Below, one piece after another: positions 38,455 through 51,718 of a DNA stretch of 64,000 nucleotides. Below the pieces are notes generated by a model. That model did no database searches and was not told where the DNA came from. It was given only the letters and a program-made list of their open reading frames with translations. The stretch lies in the NCBI GenBank assembly GCA_021613375.1, contig CM038714.1, positions 44,035,623-44,099,622 of the forward strand. The letters run 5' to 3'. The stretch's first letter is position 1, and each line of letters opens with the position of its first letter. The translations under genes were made by a program, and so were the position numbers. The stretch is from Megaleporinus macrocephalus. Its lineage: Eukaryota; Chordata; Actinopteri; Characiformes; Anostomidae.

Positions 38455-39150
38455 TTGGTGTTGCACTGATAACAACACTGTATCAGTATTGGCGCCAATA
38501 CACACTGTAATACAGTATCAGTATCGCCAATGGGGAAGCGGAATGATGTGATCAGAGCATCAGTGTTCTCTATACCTCCAAAATCACTCCAGTAGCACTC
38601 CATTCCACAAGCCAGATATTCCCTTTTTCGCATTGACTACCTCTGCATGAAACGAGTGATGCAACAGTGACTCCACTGCTCGCACATTGCAGCCAATCAT
38701 ACACAGTGTATGCGCTGTGGAGCTGTTTAGCAAACCTACACCCAGGAAGTTCTCACTGGTCACAGAAACGTTCCACAGACGTCACAGAGAGTCAGTCAAA
38801 GTGTAGAGCAAAGTGTAGTTCCAGATTTCTCCTGGACGCCCCAGACATTGTATGAATGTATTCAGTTCCTTCAGCAGCAATCTTGATTTAGCTTAATGAA
38901 GTACTGAGCAGTTAAAGCAGGTATTAGATGCTAAATGTAAATAATACTGGGTTGTTTCTAAAAAAGGAAAAGCTTGGAAGGGGTTAAACAAACACAATAA
39001 CTTTCTATAAAACCACTACTTACTATATTAGTACTATTTGAATATATAACAACCTATAAGTAGATGCTATTCAGTTAAACTGAGTATAAATATTGGGACT
39101 TCTAAGTTAGATAGAGTTTGTATCGGTATTAGTAACGAGTGCCGGCCACT
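38455..39150. mobile_element. diverged relative of hAT family 2
   Basis: GGTGTTGCACTGATAAC at the left, CAGTATCAGTATCGCC near 38514 and GTATCGGTATTAGTAACGAG at about 39120 resemble the element at 29298. Limits and duplication are not resolved. Confidence 0.35.
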
Positions 39151-40151
39151 ATTTATGGACCATGTCTTTGTGTCAACAAGGAAGAAGTTGCTATAGTATC
39201 TCTATAGTATTTTTAACCATTTTATATTATCATTTTCTGAGATGCTGCTTTCAGATGCATGGAATACTTCAGACATCTGGTTTTTATCATGTATACGTGA
39301 TAAAGGGGTTTTCTTGCATCTCAGAAATACAGGCACAGTCTATCTCAGCAGTGTTGCTGTATGGAGGACAAACACTATAAGGCTGCTTTTGTTTAGGCTA
39401 ATCATTTAAAGACCCAGTCTGCGCATTAAATGTTTAATAAGAGCACAATCTATTCTCAGTAACAGAACCACAACTGCCCTAGATTAGCTCTAAGTTTACT
39501 AATACAGTTTATGTTGGGCACATCACTACAGCGCTCACTGCCACTGTCTTTAACTGCAACCAATTTAATTCAAATTTGGGTTCAAATCATTTCTAACTCG
39601 CAATTACAGAATGTGAATTATCCAAAAGAAACTATGGAATCAGAAGCAAAGCATAAAGAGTGCACAAACCGCTGCAGTTATAATTACATTATATGCCACA
39701 TATTACCATGACAACCACATCATCGCCGGTAGCCAGGGTATGATATATACTTGTGTGACGCAAATATTGTACACACACAGTCTGTATCTAGCTAAGAAGG
39801 GGTGTACGCTTTCATGGCACAGCGTCCAAAAATAGCACCCACCAATCAGGGAGAGATGCCTTCCGCCGGCACAGAAAAGCTACTGATAATCTTTCAATTT
39901 CAGAGGAGGACAAGACAATGAAAGAGAAAACCTCCCTGAAACGAGAGTCATGAAGCAAGGACAAACAGCAGCACGAGGACTAGTTCCGCTCCCCCACCTC
40001 CAAATTCTGGCCTCAGATCAGTCTAACCGGACGACACGTCCAAACACAAAGTGGAATAGGACGTCACATTGGCGTAAATAAGAGAGAGAACATTGAAAGC
40101 AGGTTTATCCTAATTTAGATGTTTTTCCAGATACAGGTTCTGTAATATTGG

Positions 40152-40603
40152 GTGTGTCTCAAAACCTAGTGAGCTGCCTACATAGGCAGCATTTTACTTC
40201 ATAGTATGCGCTCCCGACATGTAGACTGTCCCAATTCTTACATACCTTAAACATGCTGTCTACTGAGACACCTTATTTAGACCTGATTTTAAGGAAGCAT
40301 CGAACGCTTCCTCAGCCACTAAGGCCATCCCATGATGCAACGCAGGCAAATCTACGAGCAGTGAAGTGGTTTTAAAATGTAATATAATCATATACAGTCT
40401 TATAATCTCACAAAACAGTATTTTATTTATAACTCTGTAACCAGTCGTTGTTGCGTGCTGAAGTGGGCGGGAACAAGCTGTGACGCAATCTCTCTCTAAC
40501 TAGAGCGTCTCAGTAATCTGTTTTATGAGGAGAGATCTCAGACTTTAACATCTGCCTACCTAGACAGTGCCTACTTAGACACTCACTAGGTTTTGAGACA
40601 CAC
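40152..40603. mobile_element. MITE with perfect 22-bp terminal inverted repeats
   Basis: GTGTGTCTCAAAACCTAGTG AG at 40152-40173 and its exact reverse complement at 40582-40603. 452 bp, no coding. Superfamily not assigned; flanks show no clear duplication. Confidence 0.85.
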
Positions 40604-40772
40604 TCATTGAGTCCAATTCCATTTTTGCAAGCCAATCCTGCTTAGAGCTACTGTCCAAACAAAACCTTACATCTAACACAGTAACTTTACAGGAGGAGGA
40701 AAATGTTGTTAACTTTTAATATACAATAATGTAATGAGTATTTTAGCCTAATTACTATATATAATATATAAT

Positions 40773-40975
40773 GACTTTCAATGGAAGTGAATGGAACCAG
40801 AATTATTTCTAAGTGATTTTGGAGCATTTCTATTGGTCCACTGATCATGAAATCGGATATATGTATATATATATATATATATACACACACACATATCGTC
40901 ATGATCAATGGACCAATAGAAATGCTCCAAAATCGCTTTGAAATAATTCTGGTTCCATTCACTTCCATTGAAAGT
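40773..40975. mobile_element. foldback element split by (TA)n(CA)n
   Basis: Two inverted arms of about 77 bp (40773-40850 and 40899-40975; ACTTTCAATGGAAGTGAATG to TGGTCCACTGATCATGA), nearly identical. A TATATA/CACACA microsatellite forms the loop. Parts recur at 3335-3370 and 50670-50690. Confidence 0.88.
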
Positions 40976-41969
40976 AAAGTATGTTTTTGGACATACATAC
41001 ACATATTATATAGAGTGACTGGTGACTCGTCAATGAGTCAATGGCGCTCCGGGCTCTTATGGTGGAGCGTGTACGAGACCACTTCATGAGAACTGCGTGG
41101 CGGTTTACCGCACAACGTCACCCACCAACAACTGGCTAGCTGAAAGCAGAAGCTAGCTTGGTATTCCCAGCATGGATACCATGACACAGGCAGCAAAGAA
41201 TCTGAAGATGTTGTCGGTACACCCAAGGAAGAGAAAGAAAGAATCTCTACTTTTTTTATTGTTTTGTAGTTTTTCCTGGTGCCAAAAGTCACCCAACCAC
41301 ACTTCCGTTTTAGACTAGCCTAGAAATAAATTCATCTCATGCCAAAAGAGGTTTAAGGGGTGGGTAGGATACCGGTAGATAATGAATACTGGTATGATGT
41401 TCTCTTATAATGTGGGTATCGCAATCAGTCCAAACACAGTGAACCACAGACAGCGCTGCCCTCAACACAAACTAAACCAGAGCAGCTTAAATGACTGCAC
41501 CGCCGAGTGCCGCTCGCAGCCGTTGCTGTGTTTGTACTTTATGCACTGTAACTAAAGCAGTGGCGGCGCTGGTTCGTAGTAACTTCACCGTACTGCCAGA
41601 GTCACAGTCGCGGTGTGCGTGGCACTTTATTCAAAATCAATGAATCTGAAGGCAAAGCACAGCCACTATGGTCCACGTCCCGCCTCCAGAGACACTGTGA
41701 CACACACACACACACACAAAGCAAATGTATTGTTGGGTGCATTACACGCGCATGCAGCATCGTTGGGTTTTGCCGCTCACACGTTGTTGTTTAGCGAGGC
41801 TCCATTTGAACTATTTTTCCAATTACTCAGGGTTGCCAGATTCACATTTTTTTTTCTGACAAATCCACCCCGTCTGAAAGCAGTGCAGGTGGAACTGACA
41901 CAGTGCTCTGGAACACCTTTGTTTGGACTGCTTTCTAAACCATACAACTACTTTAATAAATAAATAACA

Positions 41970-42199
41970 CACACAAACACACCACCACCACATCAGTGTG
42001 ACTGACACACCGACCTAATGCTACCTTCTCAGTGATGGTCCTGTGGGGGTCCGGACCACTGAAAAGACAGGATGAAAGGGGGCTAAAGAAGTACACAGAG
42101 AAACACGGATACTTCAGAATGGTGAGTGGAGCTGATAAACTGGACAGCGAGTTTAGAAACGAGGAGGTGGTTTCGATGTTATGGCTGATTGGTGTAAAA
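41970..42199 (+). mobile_element. second copy of the older dispersed DNA element (right end)
   Basis: GATGGTCCTGTGGGGGTCCG ... ATGTTATGGCTGATTGGTGTA. The last bases are the typical right terminus of this teleost family. Confidence 0.7.
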
Positions 42200-42317
42200 G
42201 AATGTTCTCCATACAGTCAAATCTGTCACTTAATAAAAATGCATGGAGTAAAGTTAATGTGAGGCTGCGGGACAGAATCACTAAAATGTGCTATAGTAAT
42301 AATAATAATAATAATAA

Positions 42318-42711
42318 TAGGGCTGTGTATTGGCAAAAACCTGGCAATACGATACGTGATACAGCGGTCACGATTCAGTATATTGTGATATATTGCGATA
42401 CTGCAAGCAAAGTGATATATTGTGATTTTTCAGATATTATTATTAAAACACACCACTGTATGAACAGGTTTGCCGAAGCTTCCAATACCATTGCATCCTT
42501 GTGCTGCTTGTTAATGTTGGAGTGGAGCTGAAAATGGATTACAACACTGCCATCTATTGGTTAGAGGTTTAAACACAACACATAATGATTCACTGTCTGC
42601 CAGGAATCATTCATGTCACAGTTCATGGATACAGTGTTTTTGAGAATCGATACAGTATCACAAAATATAATATCCCGATATTCAATATTTTAATATTTTC
42701 TTACACCCCTA
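42318..42711 (+). mobile_element. hAT MITE family 1, copy C
   Basis: TAGGGCTGTGTATTGGCAAA ... TTTTCTTACACCCCTA. Octamers AATAATAA and AATAATAT flank it (7/8). It was inserted at the end of an AAT microsatellite (42296-42317). Confidence 0.9.
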
Positions 42712-42739
42712 AATAATATAAACTATACTTTGAGATACG

Positions 42740-42831
42740 CAGGCATATGGATGCTACAGATTACATTCACGATTTTGGTTATTTACACACAAAAACAACC
42801 ATAATCGTGATTGTAATCTTCCATATGCCTG
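42740..42831. repeat. foldback hairpin, about 36-bp arms
   Basis: CAGGCATATGGA ... GATTACATTCACGATTTTGGTT is inverted as AACCATAATCGTGATTGTAATC ... TCCATATGCCTG, with a loop of about 16 bases. Confidence 0.85.
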
Positions 42832-43090
42832 GGTAAATCACGGGAACACAAAGAGTACCCAAGAGCAAAATATCAATTCTCACATAATGCAGCCTTTAGG
42901 TTCTGTATTCGGTTTACATTACTTACTAAAGCAATCCTAGGATACAGTTTACACTGCATTTTTTAGTAAAACAAGTTTAAAATACTAACACATATATACA
43001 ATTTTTAAAAGAAATAAATCCTTGTTCATGAACTATTTTCAAATCACTACAAATATTAGTAAACTCAGGCAAACACACTTTTTACTTGGC

Positions 43091-43220
43091 TCTGTAAGGT
43101 ACTGCCAAAGTCCATGATACACAGAGCAAAGCAGTGTGATGTAATTTATCACGATGAGAGCAGACGGTTAACGTTTGGTTTGATATCAAATCTGCCCTTG
43201 AAATCCTAACTGATAACCCA
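43091..43220 (+). repeat. dispersed repeat pair, copy 1
   Basis: CAAAGTCCATGATACACAGA, CACGATGAGAGCA and TGATATCAAATCTGCCCTTG AAAT recur, in the same order, at 44117-44460. Confidence 0.65.
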
Positions 43221-44116
43221 TTGTTACCAGCAAGCATGTAATAGAAGTGCACTCAAATTTAACATGGTACCTTAATCACACTATGCAAGAGCAAGCTAGC
43301 TTACTAATGATATCACAAAAGGGATGCTGAGATGTTTTAAACACTGTTTCTGAAAACCTATGGAGTAACTACCCAAACCAATTAATCAAACTGAGTTACA
43401 AACTTAAAAACAAAAAAGAAAAACATAGAAGAACATTTGCTAACGTTGCTTGTGCCTCAGATCCCTTCCCTACAGGGATAAATGTGATGACTGCATGACC
43501 TTAGTCAGAACTTGGGTAAGGAAGTATCTTCTAAGGCTAAATGATCTACTATTGTCATTTTCAGAGTAATGTTGATTACAGATGTGAGACATAAACATCA
43601 GGCTGGAGCTTCTGGTCAAGCATCTGCAAGTGACGTTAATTCAAAACTCCTGTAAAAGCAACTGGACAATAATTTCATATTTCAGGCTGTTGCAGCCAGA
43701 GGTGTAGGGGTTGTTGGGTTAACTGCATATTTTCATCAGCTGGCTTTGCATTTGAGACATAAACCTTCCAGAAGCCAGACCTTCTTGTTAAATGTGTGCA
43801 TGTGTCATTAATATATAAAGACAGATAATTTGATCTAAAACACTCTCAAATACTTTTATAGTATTATTTCAGGTGTTACAAGGTGGCACTGACAGCATAC
43901 GTTAGGTTTGTCTCCAGCATATGAATGAATGCTGAAACTGGGACTTCATAAAAATGAATGGACAGGACTAAAATCACTGGTAACTATAACATTACCCCAC
44001 CTCCCCATGAAAATCTACACCCATCTAAACAGCACTCTGGCCAGCTACACCACACTGGAGTCTCTGCTAAATCACTCTTTAAAAAAAATGTGCAGGTATA
44101 TACAGAGTTCAGCCCA

Positions 44117-44465
44117 AGTCCATGATATACTCAGAAAAGCCGTCACGATGAGAGCATACTGTTAATGTCACCCCTCATAGGAAAGTGCATGGGTACTCGC
44201 TTAACCGTTTAAGATGTCGGTGCCAGAATACTGTACCAGAGACACATCAGGTTGGAAAATGAATGAAAAAGTTGGTGACACTCAACACGACAAGTACAAA
44301 AATATCTGTTTCAACCACAAGTGCGAAAAGCTCCTCCTTGTTGTGAATATATGTGCATGTGCTGTTAAAAACATGCTTCTGTGCATTATTTGAGCCAAAT
44401 GCTATAAAAGGTTTATCAAATTTTTGGTTTAATATCAAATCTGCCCTTGAAATAATAACTGATAT
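44117..44465 (+). repeat. dispersed repeat pair, copy 2
   Basis: Shares the three blocks of copy 1 but with about 230 bp more between the second and third block. Confidence 0.6.
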
Positions 44466-47400
44466 ATTTTTTGGGATTTCTAGGTTTCTCCCTGCGGCCT
44501 AGTCATGTGGAAATAACTGACTGGAGCGTTGCCTAGATGGCTGCTGAGTGGACTTTTAATAAGGACGGCAAAAGTATGCATATCAATAATTCAAAGAAAT
44601 CTCAGTTTCTTTCATATTTCTATATGTATGTATGTACATTATGGCTGTAGCCATAACCATGATAACTCCAATATCACAGTCTTGTGGTGCCTACCTCATC
44701 ACTGCATTATGATTTCTTTTGTTGATGAATGTTGGTGAGCTGAAGTCTAACTAGATTGTAACGCTAGCTGGGATCTGTTTATCTACAAGACTGACTGTGT
44801 ACATGTTGAGTGATGTCTGCTGTGGCTTTCTGCGTCTCAATGTGGCTTTAATTTACAGAGTAATGACAAAATGCTGAATGAACAGAGTCACTGAGCGCTG
44901 GCATGTTGTTGCACCAGACTTGAGAATTTAAAGTGTGTTTCAAGGGTTCTCGTTATGACTAAAAGGCGTTCAGTTCCCTGAGAGCAGCTCCAACAATCAA
45001 CGTCTTTAGTTCATAAACTGACAAACCACGGAGACACACTGCTTCACTACTGTGGTGAAAAAACAAAGACATACCGTCACAATCCTAATGTACAGTACAC
45101 TGTGTGACTCCAAAACATGAGAGCATCAACGTGAGCTCTTCCGCAAGAACAAGACTAAAAACATACAACACAGCATTACTGCTAACTAGGCTAACAGCTG
45201 TAGCTGATATTAGTCAGGCCCAGAAACAGTGGAAGGATATCCAGTTAGCTGTAGTTTTATTTCACTATTATTTAAATAATTAAACATTTTCTGTGTTCCT
45301 ATCCTTTCTGCTAATCTTTTAAAACGCTATTCATTTTTTAGCACCTTAACTCCAGAGCTATCACCTAAAAGTGCTAATCATTTGAGCATATCTTCAGTTT
45401 AAAACATTCTAAAATGAACTCAATTATCAACAGAATGTGAAGAAATAATAGTTTTGATGGTCAAAAACAACTATGTATCATGCTACAGACATAAGCTAGC
45501 TTGCTAACCAGCTAGCCTGGTCCATCCTATGTGGTAATACCACGTTATACCCGAAGAGGTGACAGTGAGTCACTGCAGCATTAAGTCTAATCAGTCCAAC
45601 ATGAGAGGATGAGGAAATAGTTCTGCTGCCACAATAGCATATTCTAACTTCTAGTCAGTCATTACTAGCTTCCTGTTTCTGGTTAGGTCACTTAAGGGCA
45701 GGTAGCCAATGAAAGGAAGAGTAGTGACAGCTGCAGCTTTTGGCAAGTGACTATTAACACCAAGAGTTAACATTAGTTTGATTTAAGTTTGATGCTACGT
45801 TTGTTCCAGAGTAAGTAAGTAAACAACTGCTGAAGCTAACATTAAAGCTACTTCCATAATACACCATAGACGAAAGCAGTATGTGAAAATTCTCAGGATG
45901 ACCTCCTGAATCGGGACACATTTTGAAGTATGCGACCGCAGAACACCGTGCTATCCCATGATTCAACTGAGTTGCTGGACGCAGAGGTAGAAAAATGGCG
46001 GAAATGCCTGCAAATGCGGCTTTAAACCAATTCGAGACTATAACAGTGGTGGTGTGACGCTGGTATGATGGTGTATGTAGCGCGTCCGAGGTCGTGTGGA
46101 TACTAAACACTCGAGTACTGAATGAACTGCCTGCTTTACCGGTTGAGCAGTGACCCTGCATGTCCAATCTTGCAAGTACTGTTGCCCCCTATTGTTTGGA
46201 GTATGAACTCAAAGGGTTGAATCACTCCCTCAAATTACTCTTGTAAATATATATTCACTTCTTCACTCTTGTGGACACTTATATACCAAAATTAGACTGA
46301 ATGCACATCTCTACACCCAACACTACTCAAACAGATGCTTCTCCATCCCTCGCCTGCTATCTCCATCTTCCCCAAGCTACCTAGGTAATGACAAAGCAAT
46401 AATTATGAAAAAAAAAAAGACGAGCGATGACCCAGGACGCCATGCAAATGGAGCGCTTACCTACAGACAGCACTCTTCATTCAGACACCCTCTTTCACAT
46501 TTTACAGAGCACCTATTCATCTTATTTAAGTCTTCAGTTATTGAGGGCACGCATCACTGATCACTATATCCCTCCGGCTGAGGGTGGTGGTCATGTGTTC
46601 TGCCGAGTTCGAAGCACGCAGACTGTGAGATCTACAGTTGCTTCTACAGCTGATGGCTGGAAGTGATCAGAGGTAGTTTGTATGAGGTTTGCTAGGCTTT
46701 ACTTTTTGGAGAATTTAGTATCTTGTCTTTTTTGGTCTCCTGAGGTTCCGTTAAAACGTTTGTCTGATTTTAAATACCTAAAAAAGGTTCATTTCCCAAA
46801 ATCAGATTTAAACAGGCTGTGCTTTTTTCATTACTGCGCCTTCGAGACTGATTTAAGATAAATGAGCTCTGTTCTGATTGGCTGAGCTGTATTGCGTCTC
46901 ATTCAGAAAGCACTCCGAGTTGAAAGCCTGCAAAGGCTGACTCCACATAGTGAAACTTTCATGCAACTCTGTTTAAAACCTACATGAAACTAAATTGTAC
47001 TCGAGCTGCATAATGCTCTTTAAGCTGAGGTGAGGTGGGGAACTCCAGTCCAGTCCAGTCCTGGAAGGACAGATTCCTGAACAGGTTTTGGTGATTTTCC
47101 TGGTCAAGCACAACTGATTCAACTGCGTAGCTAAATACTAAGTTTAGTTGGGCTGAAGTGAAGAAATCGCCCAGCTGTGCTGGATGATGAACTTGTGATG
47201 AAGAACAGACTATTTAAAGTCTTATACCGAAATGTATGTATGATACTAAACTCACACTAAACTTTTATTATTATAATCCTTATCTAGCTTTTGATGGTAG
47301 ACAGACGGACGGAAGAACAGGCGAACAAATGGATGGATAAAGCGACACGTAAATAAAGGAATGGCCAAAAAAACAATCTATATTCACACATAATCAAATG

Positions 47401-49572
47401 AACAGGTGTAGCAGCTACATACAGGTGCTCTAGCTGGTTAATTTTAGGTTATGCTGGATTTGCTTTACCTTGCTATGTTTTTCTAAATCTAGAGCTGTTT
47501 TGTGTGGGCGGGACAAGGGGCATCAGCCTTGTGATTGGTTGGGAAATGCATACCAAGTGTTACCCAAGATTACGACTGGCCAGTTTACATGGTGGGAGGA
47601 GAAACATGATGTTTATTGGTCAGTGGCACATTATTCAGCGGTCCAGTAGACGCTTATTGTTTGTTTTTATTAAATGAATTAATTATTCATTTAATTGTTC
47701 TCCATTTAAATATATATATATAATTAACCGTTGTTGTGTTCGAAACCAAATGATGTGTTTTGTGGGCGGAGCTTAACTGGTGGTAGATTATGAAGGTTCT
47801 CACTGCGGTGTCAGGTGTACGAATATCTGGATGCCTTCCTCAGTTATTTTAATGGTTTCTAACAGAAGACAGACTGTCATACACTAATAAGCTAACTCTT
47901 AGCAACGGGGTGAGGTTTCCTGACCCCTGCTTGCTGACCAATGAAATGGCCAAAGTTACAATGGCCAGACATCTTAATCGACCCTATGCAAAAACCCAGT
48001 GTCTATACAGAAGATGGTATTCTAAAAAAATGAAGGTAATTTGTTTTTCATTGCCTATTCTGGCTTCCAACAACACACCTACACATCTTATTGCAATTTT
48101 AGCATGGACCTCATCCATTTCACTAATTTGCCTCACTAGTGGAATATCTACATATACTTTATGCATTTCTATTTTTTAATTGCTTTTAATTGCATTACTA
48201 CAGCACGAATAGATGGTCTGTTTGCAGCTTAGTTTCCATAGATGGACAGTACAGACTGAGGAGTGAATGGCATGTTTGGTATGTATGGTATGTTTAGAAT
48301 GTCTACATTTTACTAAACAGAACTGAGTATATGGAAAACATCAAGGCTGCAGCTCATCATAGCTGCTAAGACGAGATTCAGATTGTCTGTCTTTGTTTAA
48401 GTCTTTGCGAAACCAAAAATTGATGAAAAGGTGGATTATTTGCGTTCCGGCTATTTGTGATTTTTAATTTTTATTTTTTTTACATTTTTTAAAAATCGAC
48501 TACAGAAGTTACGCACGTTGTAATCCTGCAAAACCATTCTCAAAGCTCTTTTCATATTGGAATTGGATATGCACTGAATGTGATGAAAGTATTCTGGCTT
48601 GCACAACAATCGGAATAACCTTCAGCAGGCCTGGACAGCATTTTCTGAAATCAATGAAAGCCGCATAGCTTTTGCACAGTGCGCGAAGCAGTCTGCACAG
48701 CTCCTTTCAAGCTGCTCAGAGAGAGTGAACTGGCTCCGCGCTCCAAAACATCACTCATTTACTCACATGATGCTAACTGCACCTAAAGAGACATAATATG
48801 AAGCGAAAAAACCCCAAAAAAACGAAAAAAAAATTCGGGAGGATCTCCTGACTTACTCACAATTAATTCAAAGAGGCGAGAGCTGGCTGAAGGCGAAAAA
48901 CTATGAATGTATTGATTTTATTCAGCCAAGTGCCATGGTGGTATAAAAAGCAGGCAGCCGTGGCTGAGGCCCAGCTATAAAGCCACTTCATCACATCTCC
49001 CTAGCATGGCACTAGCACCCTGGGGAGGTGAGACTGATCTGACTGTGAGATTGATGAGCCTTGTTTAGGAGCTACAGAGAACTCCCTCCATTCAGACGGA
49101 GGGGAATATAAAAACGCAGCATTAGAAGAGTTATTTGAGGGCAAAACCAGAGACGAGCGCCGCTTGCCACTGATCCAGTGTTTAAGGGAGTGGGGGCTGA
49201 CCTTGGAAATACATCTAACAGGGTACCTATTGCAAACTGCAGTCTGGTCAATGCTCAGAGGCCCCGAATAGTGACTGGATGCATCAATGTAAGCTAGTAA
49301 TGTTTTTTCTGTTCTGTTGTTCTCTAATTTTGGGCATATGCTGATACAGAATTTGGTTCTGTGTTTATGTTTTCTTAGATAATACGGTCATTCATCACAC
49401 ACGTTCAGTACTTTAAAGAATTTGAAGTTAAGACAGAAACATAGTTAAGATATAAACACATACCAGGTCATATATAAACATTTCTTGTGAACCAACACAT
49501 TTACATAGCCACTTATTCAGTCTACGACCGTTTAGCCCCGCCCATTTAACATGATGTTATCAGAACAGAGAG

Positions 49573-49575
<3 letters not shown>

Positions 49576-49610
<35 letters not shown>

Positions 49611-49632
49611 TCTATACAGATATATATATAGA
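49576..49632. repeat. (AT)n microsatellite
   Basis: About 14 AT units, then a short ACAGATCTATACAGATATAT variant. Confidence 0.9.
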
Positions 49633-49790
49633 GATCTACTGCCCCCCACATGGTTCAGCACTACCCCTTATCAATCACACCTGATCCAGGGGGGACAGAG
49701 GTCTCCAGTATCTGAATGTTAGAGCCAAGTGTGTTGGGTCTGATACCTCCTGGTGGGTAGATCTCCAGGACCAGGAATAAGCAGGCCTGA
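49633..49790 (-). mobile_element. hAT-type MITE fragment
   Basis: The right edge TAGATCTCCAGGACCAGG is the reverse complement of the CCTGGTCCTGGAGATCTA start of the element at 7856, and the left edge has GATCTACTGCCCCCC. Confidence 0.5.
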
Positions 49791-51448
49791 CCAAGAAGTA
49801 TATTGTATGCCAGTATACTGTTGTATGAGCTTATGAGCATTAACCCAAGTTTGCACTTGCTGTAATCAGTGGTTAAGAACAAAAGGAGGGTCTTTTTTGC
49901 TTTCTTTTGACTGGAGGAATGGGATCCCCTTGCGTTCCCCCTCAAAACAAGCCCTGGCTATGGAGGCAAATGTTACGCAGCTGTAGTTCAGTAGCGTTTT
50001 GACGACTAACCTAACCACAACTGAAACTCTGCCATTGAGAGTATTACATCTGGCTGGTGAGTTGTTTTCTTTTCCCACTTTAAATATTTCCACACTTCTT
50101 CATTAAAGGGCCCAAAGCTGCTCGTCTTGAAATCACTGTTTTTGTGACATCACATTTAGATTCATGTAAATTAGATAGGTTATTGTTTGACAGACGTCTT
50201 TTAGACTGTTAGACTATATTCAGCCAAACTGGATCTTCTTGAGACGACTGTCTGCACTGATACTGAAAAGTGTTCAGACTGTCTGTGCGTGTCCACATCA
50301 CCAAACTATCTGCATGAGCTGCTGTGGTAACGACAGAGGCGTCAGTAACTGTGAGGCAAATCTCAGCATCTTTGTTATTCTGGGCCTGTCATTGTTTGTC
50401 ACATTGCTAGCGCCACAAAAGACACTCCAATCTGATCATTCCGATCTGAGCGTTCAGACTGAGACACATTTGGAAAAATCTAACCGGAATGGCCACCTCC
50501 AAAGGATTCCTGCGAATCGGATTTCATGTGGGCGATCCAGCCTATTGAAAAAGCACCATAAAACCAGATTTGGACTGAACTAAACAAGGCTTTACATACG
50601 GCTGCTCGATATCTCCACAATGATAACTTTACAGGAAAAGGAATGAATCTTCTGGACTTTTAATGGAAGTCAATGGAACCAGACTAGTTTTAAAAATGAG
50701 TAAAAACGAAAAAAAAAAAAAACAAAGAGGTTCAATTCCAACAGCAAAGCTGGCTGTTTAAAGAGAGATCGGAAAGTGGTCATTAGAACACAAATATAAT
50801 AAATGGACATCCCAACAAATGGACATCCCAGCAACGTAAGGCATGTCTCGCTGGCACAGAATGTGAAAAATTGGACACAGTGGTGTCAAATAACCAAAAA
50901 TCAGAATTGCTTCAAATCCCCTTTACCGATCTGATCATTTATGCCAGATACTGATCTTTCAGATTGGATCGGGACATCCCTGATGAGCAATGATCCACTC
51001 TCAGTCCGCTGGAAATCCCGAGCCGGGGAGAGTAAGACACTGAAAGCCCCCCTAGAGTTGACCACTGAGATGAAGTGAAGTGAGGGATGTCACACGTGGC
51101 TCTTGGAGGCACTACATTGTAACCACTAGAAAGAAAAGCTGTCAGTATAACACTGGCTGTGCTGCGGCTCATCAAGCCTTGGAGAGGATAGAACAATGTG
51201 AGATCTCCTCAGGCAGCAGCTCCAGAGCTGAGGCATCAGTGAAAGTGATGGAGATCCCAAAATGGTGTGCCAAGGAAACCTGCGTCTGCCTGAAGCGGAA
51301 GGACAGAAGGAAGTGCTACTTGGGGACCCAAATTTGGACAGTAAGAGAGCAGCCGCCCCCTCTTCCCCCCCATCTCCCCGACTCCCGGTCAAGCTCCCAA
51401 CCCCCCCTCCCCACCACCTCCATCACGAAGCTTCTGATTCGCCAGCTT

Positions 51449-51523
51449 CTTGTTGGAATTTTCCCGTCCCACCTTAAATGGTGCAGCACCTTTTAAGGTG
51501 GAACGGGAAAAAATTCCAACAAG
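51449..51523. repeat. 75-bp perfect-stem foldback near chd5 exon 1
   Basis: CTTGTTGGAATTTTCCCGT ... CCACCTTAAA is inverted as TTTAAGGTGG ... ACGGGAAAAAATTCCAACAAG. Arms are about 34 bp and almost perfect, with a GGTGCAGCACC loop that is itself palindromic. The TTTAAGGTGGA core recurs at 28118 and 58469. Confidence 0.9.
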
Positions 51524-51651
51524 ACTTCAGCCCAGTCTTCTCCCCTGCATTCAGCTAAGGCGTAGCAGCATTAGCAGCTCGGAAGGACAGAGAAACTCCC
51601 CCCACCCGACCTCCTCCTCCTCCCTTTGCCACTTTAGGCTACTCCCCTCAC

Positions 51652-51718
51652 CTGCTATGTCGTCTTCAAAATCCAAATCGTCTTGCCCCTCGTCTTCATT
51701 GCTCAGCGATCCGGGCAT
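51652..51718 (-). CDS. chd5: chd5 coding exon 1 (start codon to first donor)
   Basis: First coding exon of a CHD/Mi-2 chromatin remodeller, the ATP-dependent nucleosome-sliding subunit of NuRD-type complexes in the nucleus. It reads ATG at 51718 and encodes 22 residues (MPGSLSNEDEGQ..., rich in Asp and Glu) plus one base of codon 23. It ends in GCAG followed by a GTGAGG donor (GT at 51650-51651). The phase fits the exon at 25967-26112, which restores an Asp codon. The acidic opening resembles the N-termini of vertebrate CHD3/4/5, but this part of the family is poorly conserved, so the call depends on phase, strand and the later exons. Odd points: a two-codon upstream frame, and a strong acceptor-like tract just 5' of the ATG. 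An alternative is that translation starts in an upstream exon not recognised here. Confidence 0.72.

Larger units (their letters stand above)
26113..51651 (-). other. chd5: chd5 intron 1 (25.5 kb)
   Basis: Large first coding intron, a usual place for regulatory DNA. It carries several short hAT-type insertions, foldbacks and microsatellites listed separately. Stretches 31200-31735, 37960-40150, 41000-41960, 44470-47050 and 47200-49570 show nothing recognisable apart from scattered A/T-rich repeats. Confidence 0.85.
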
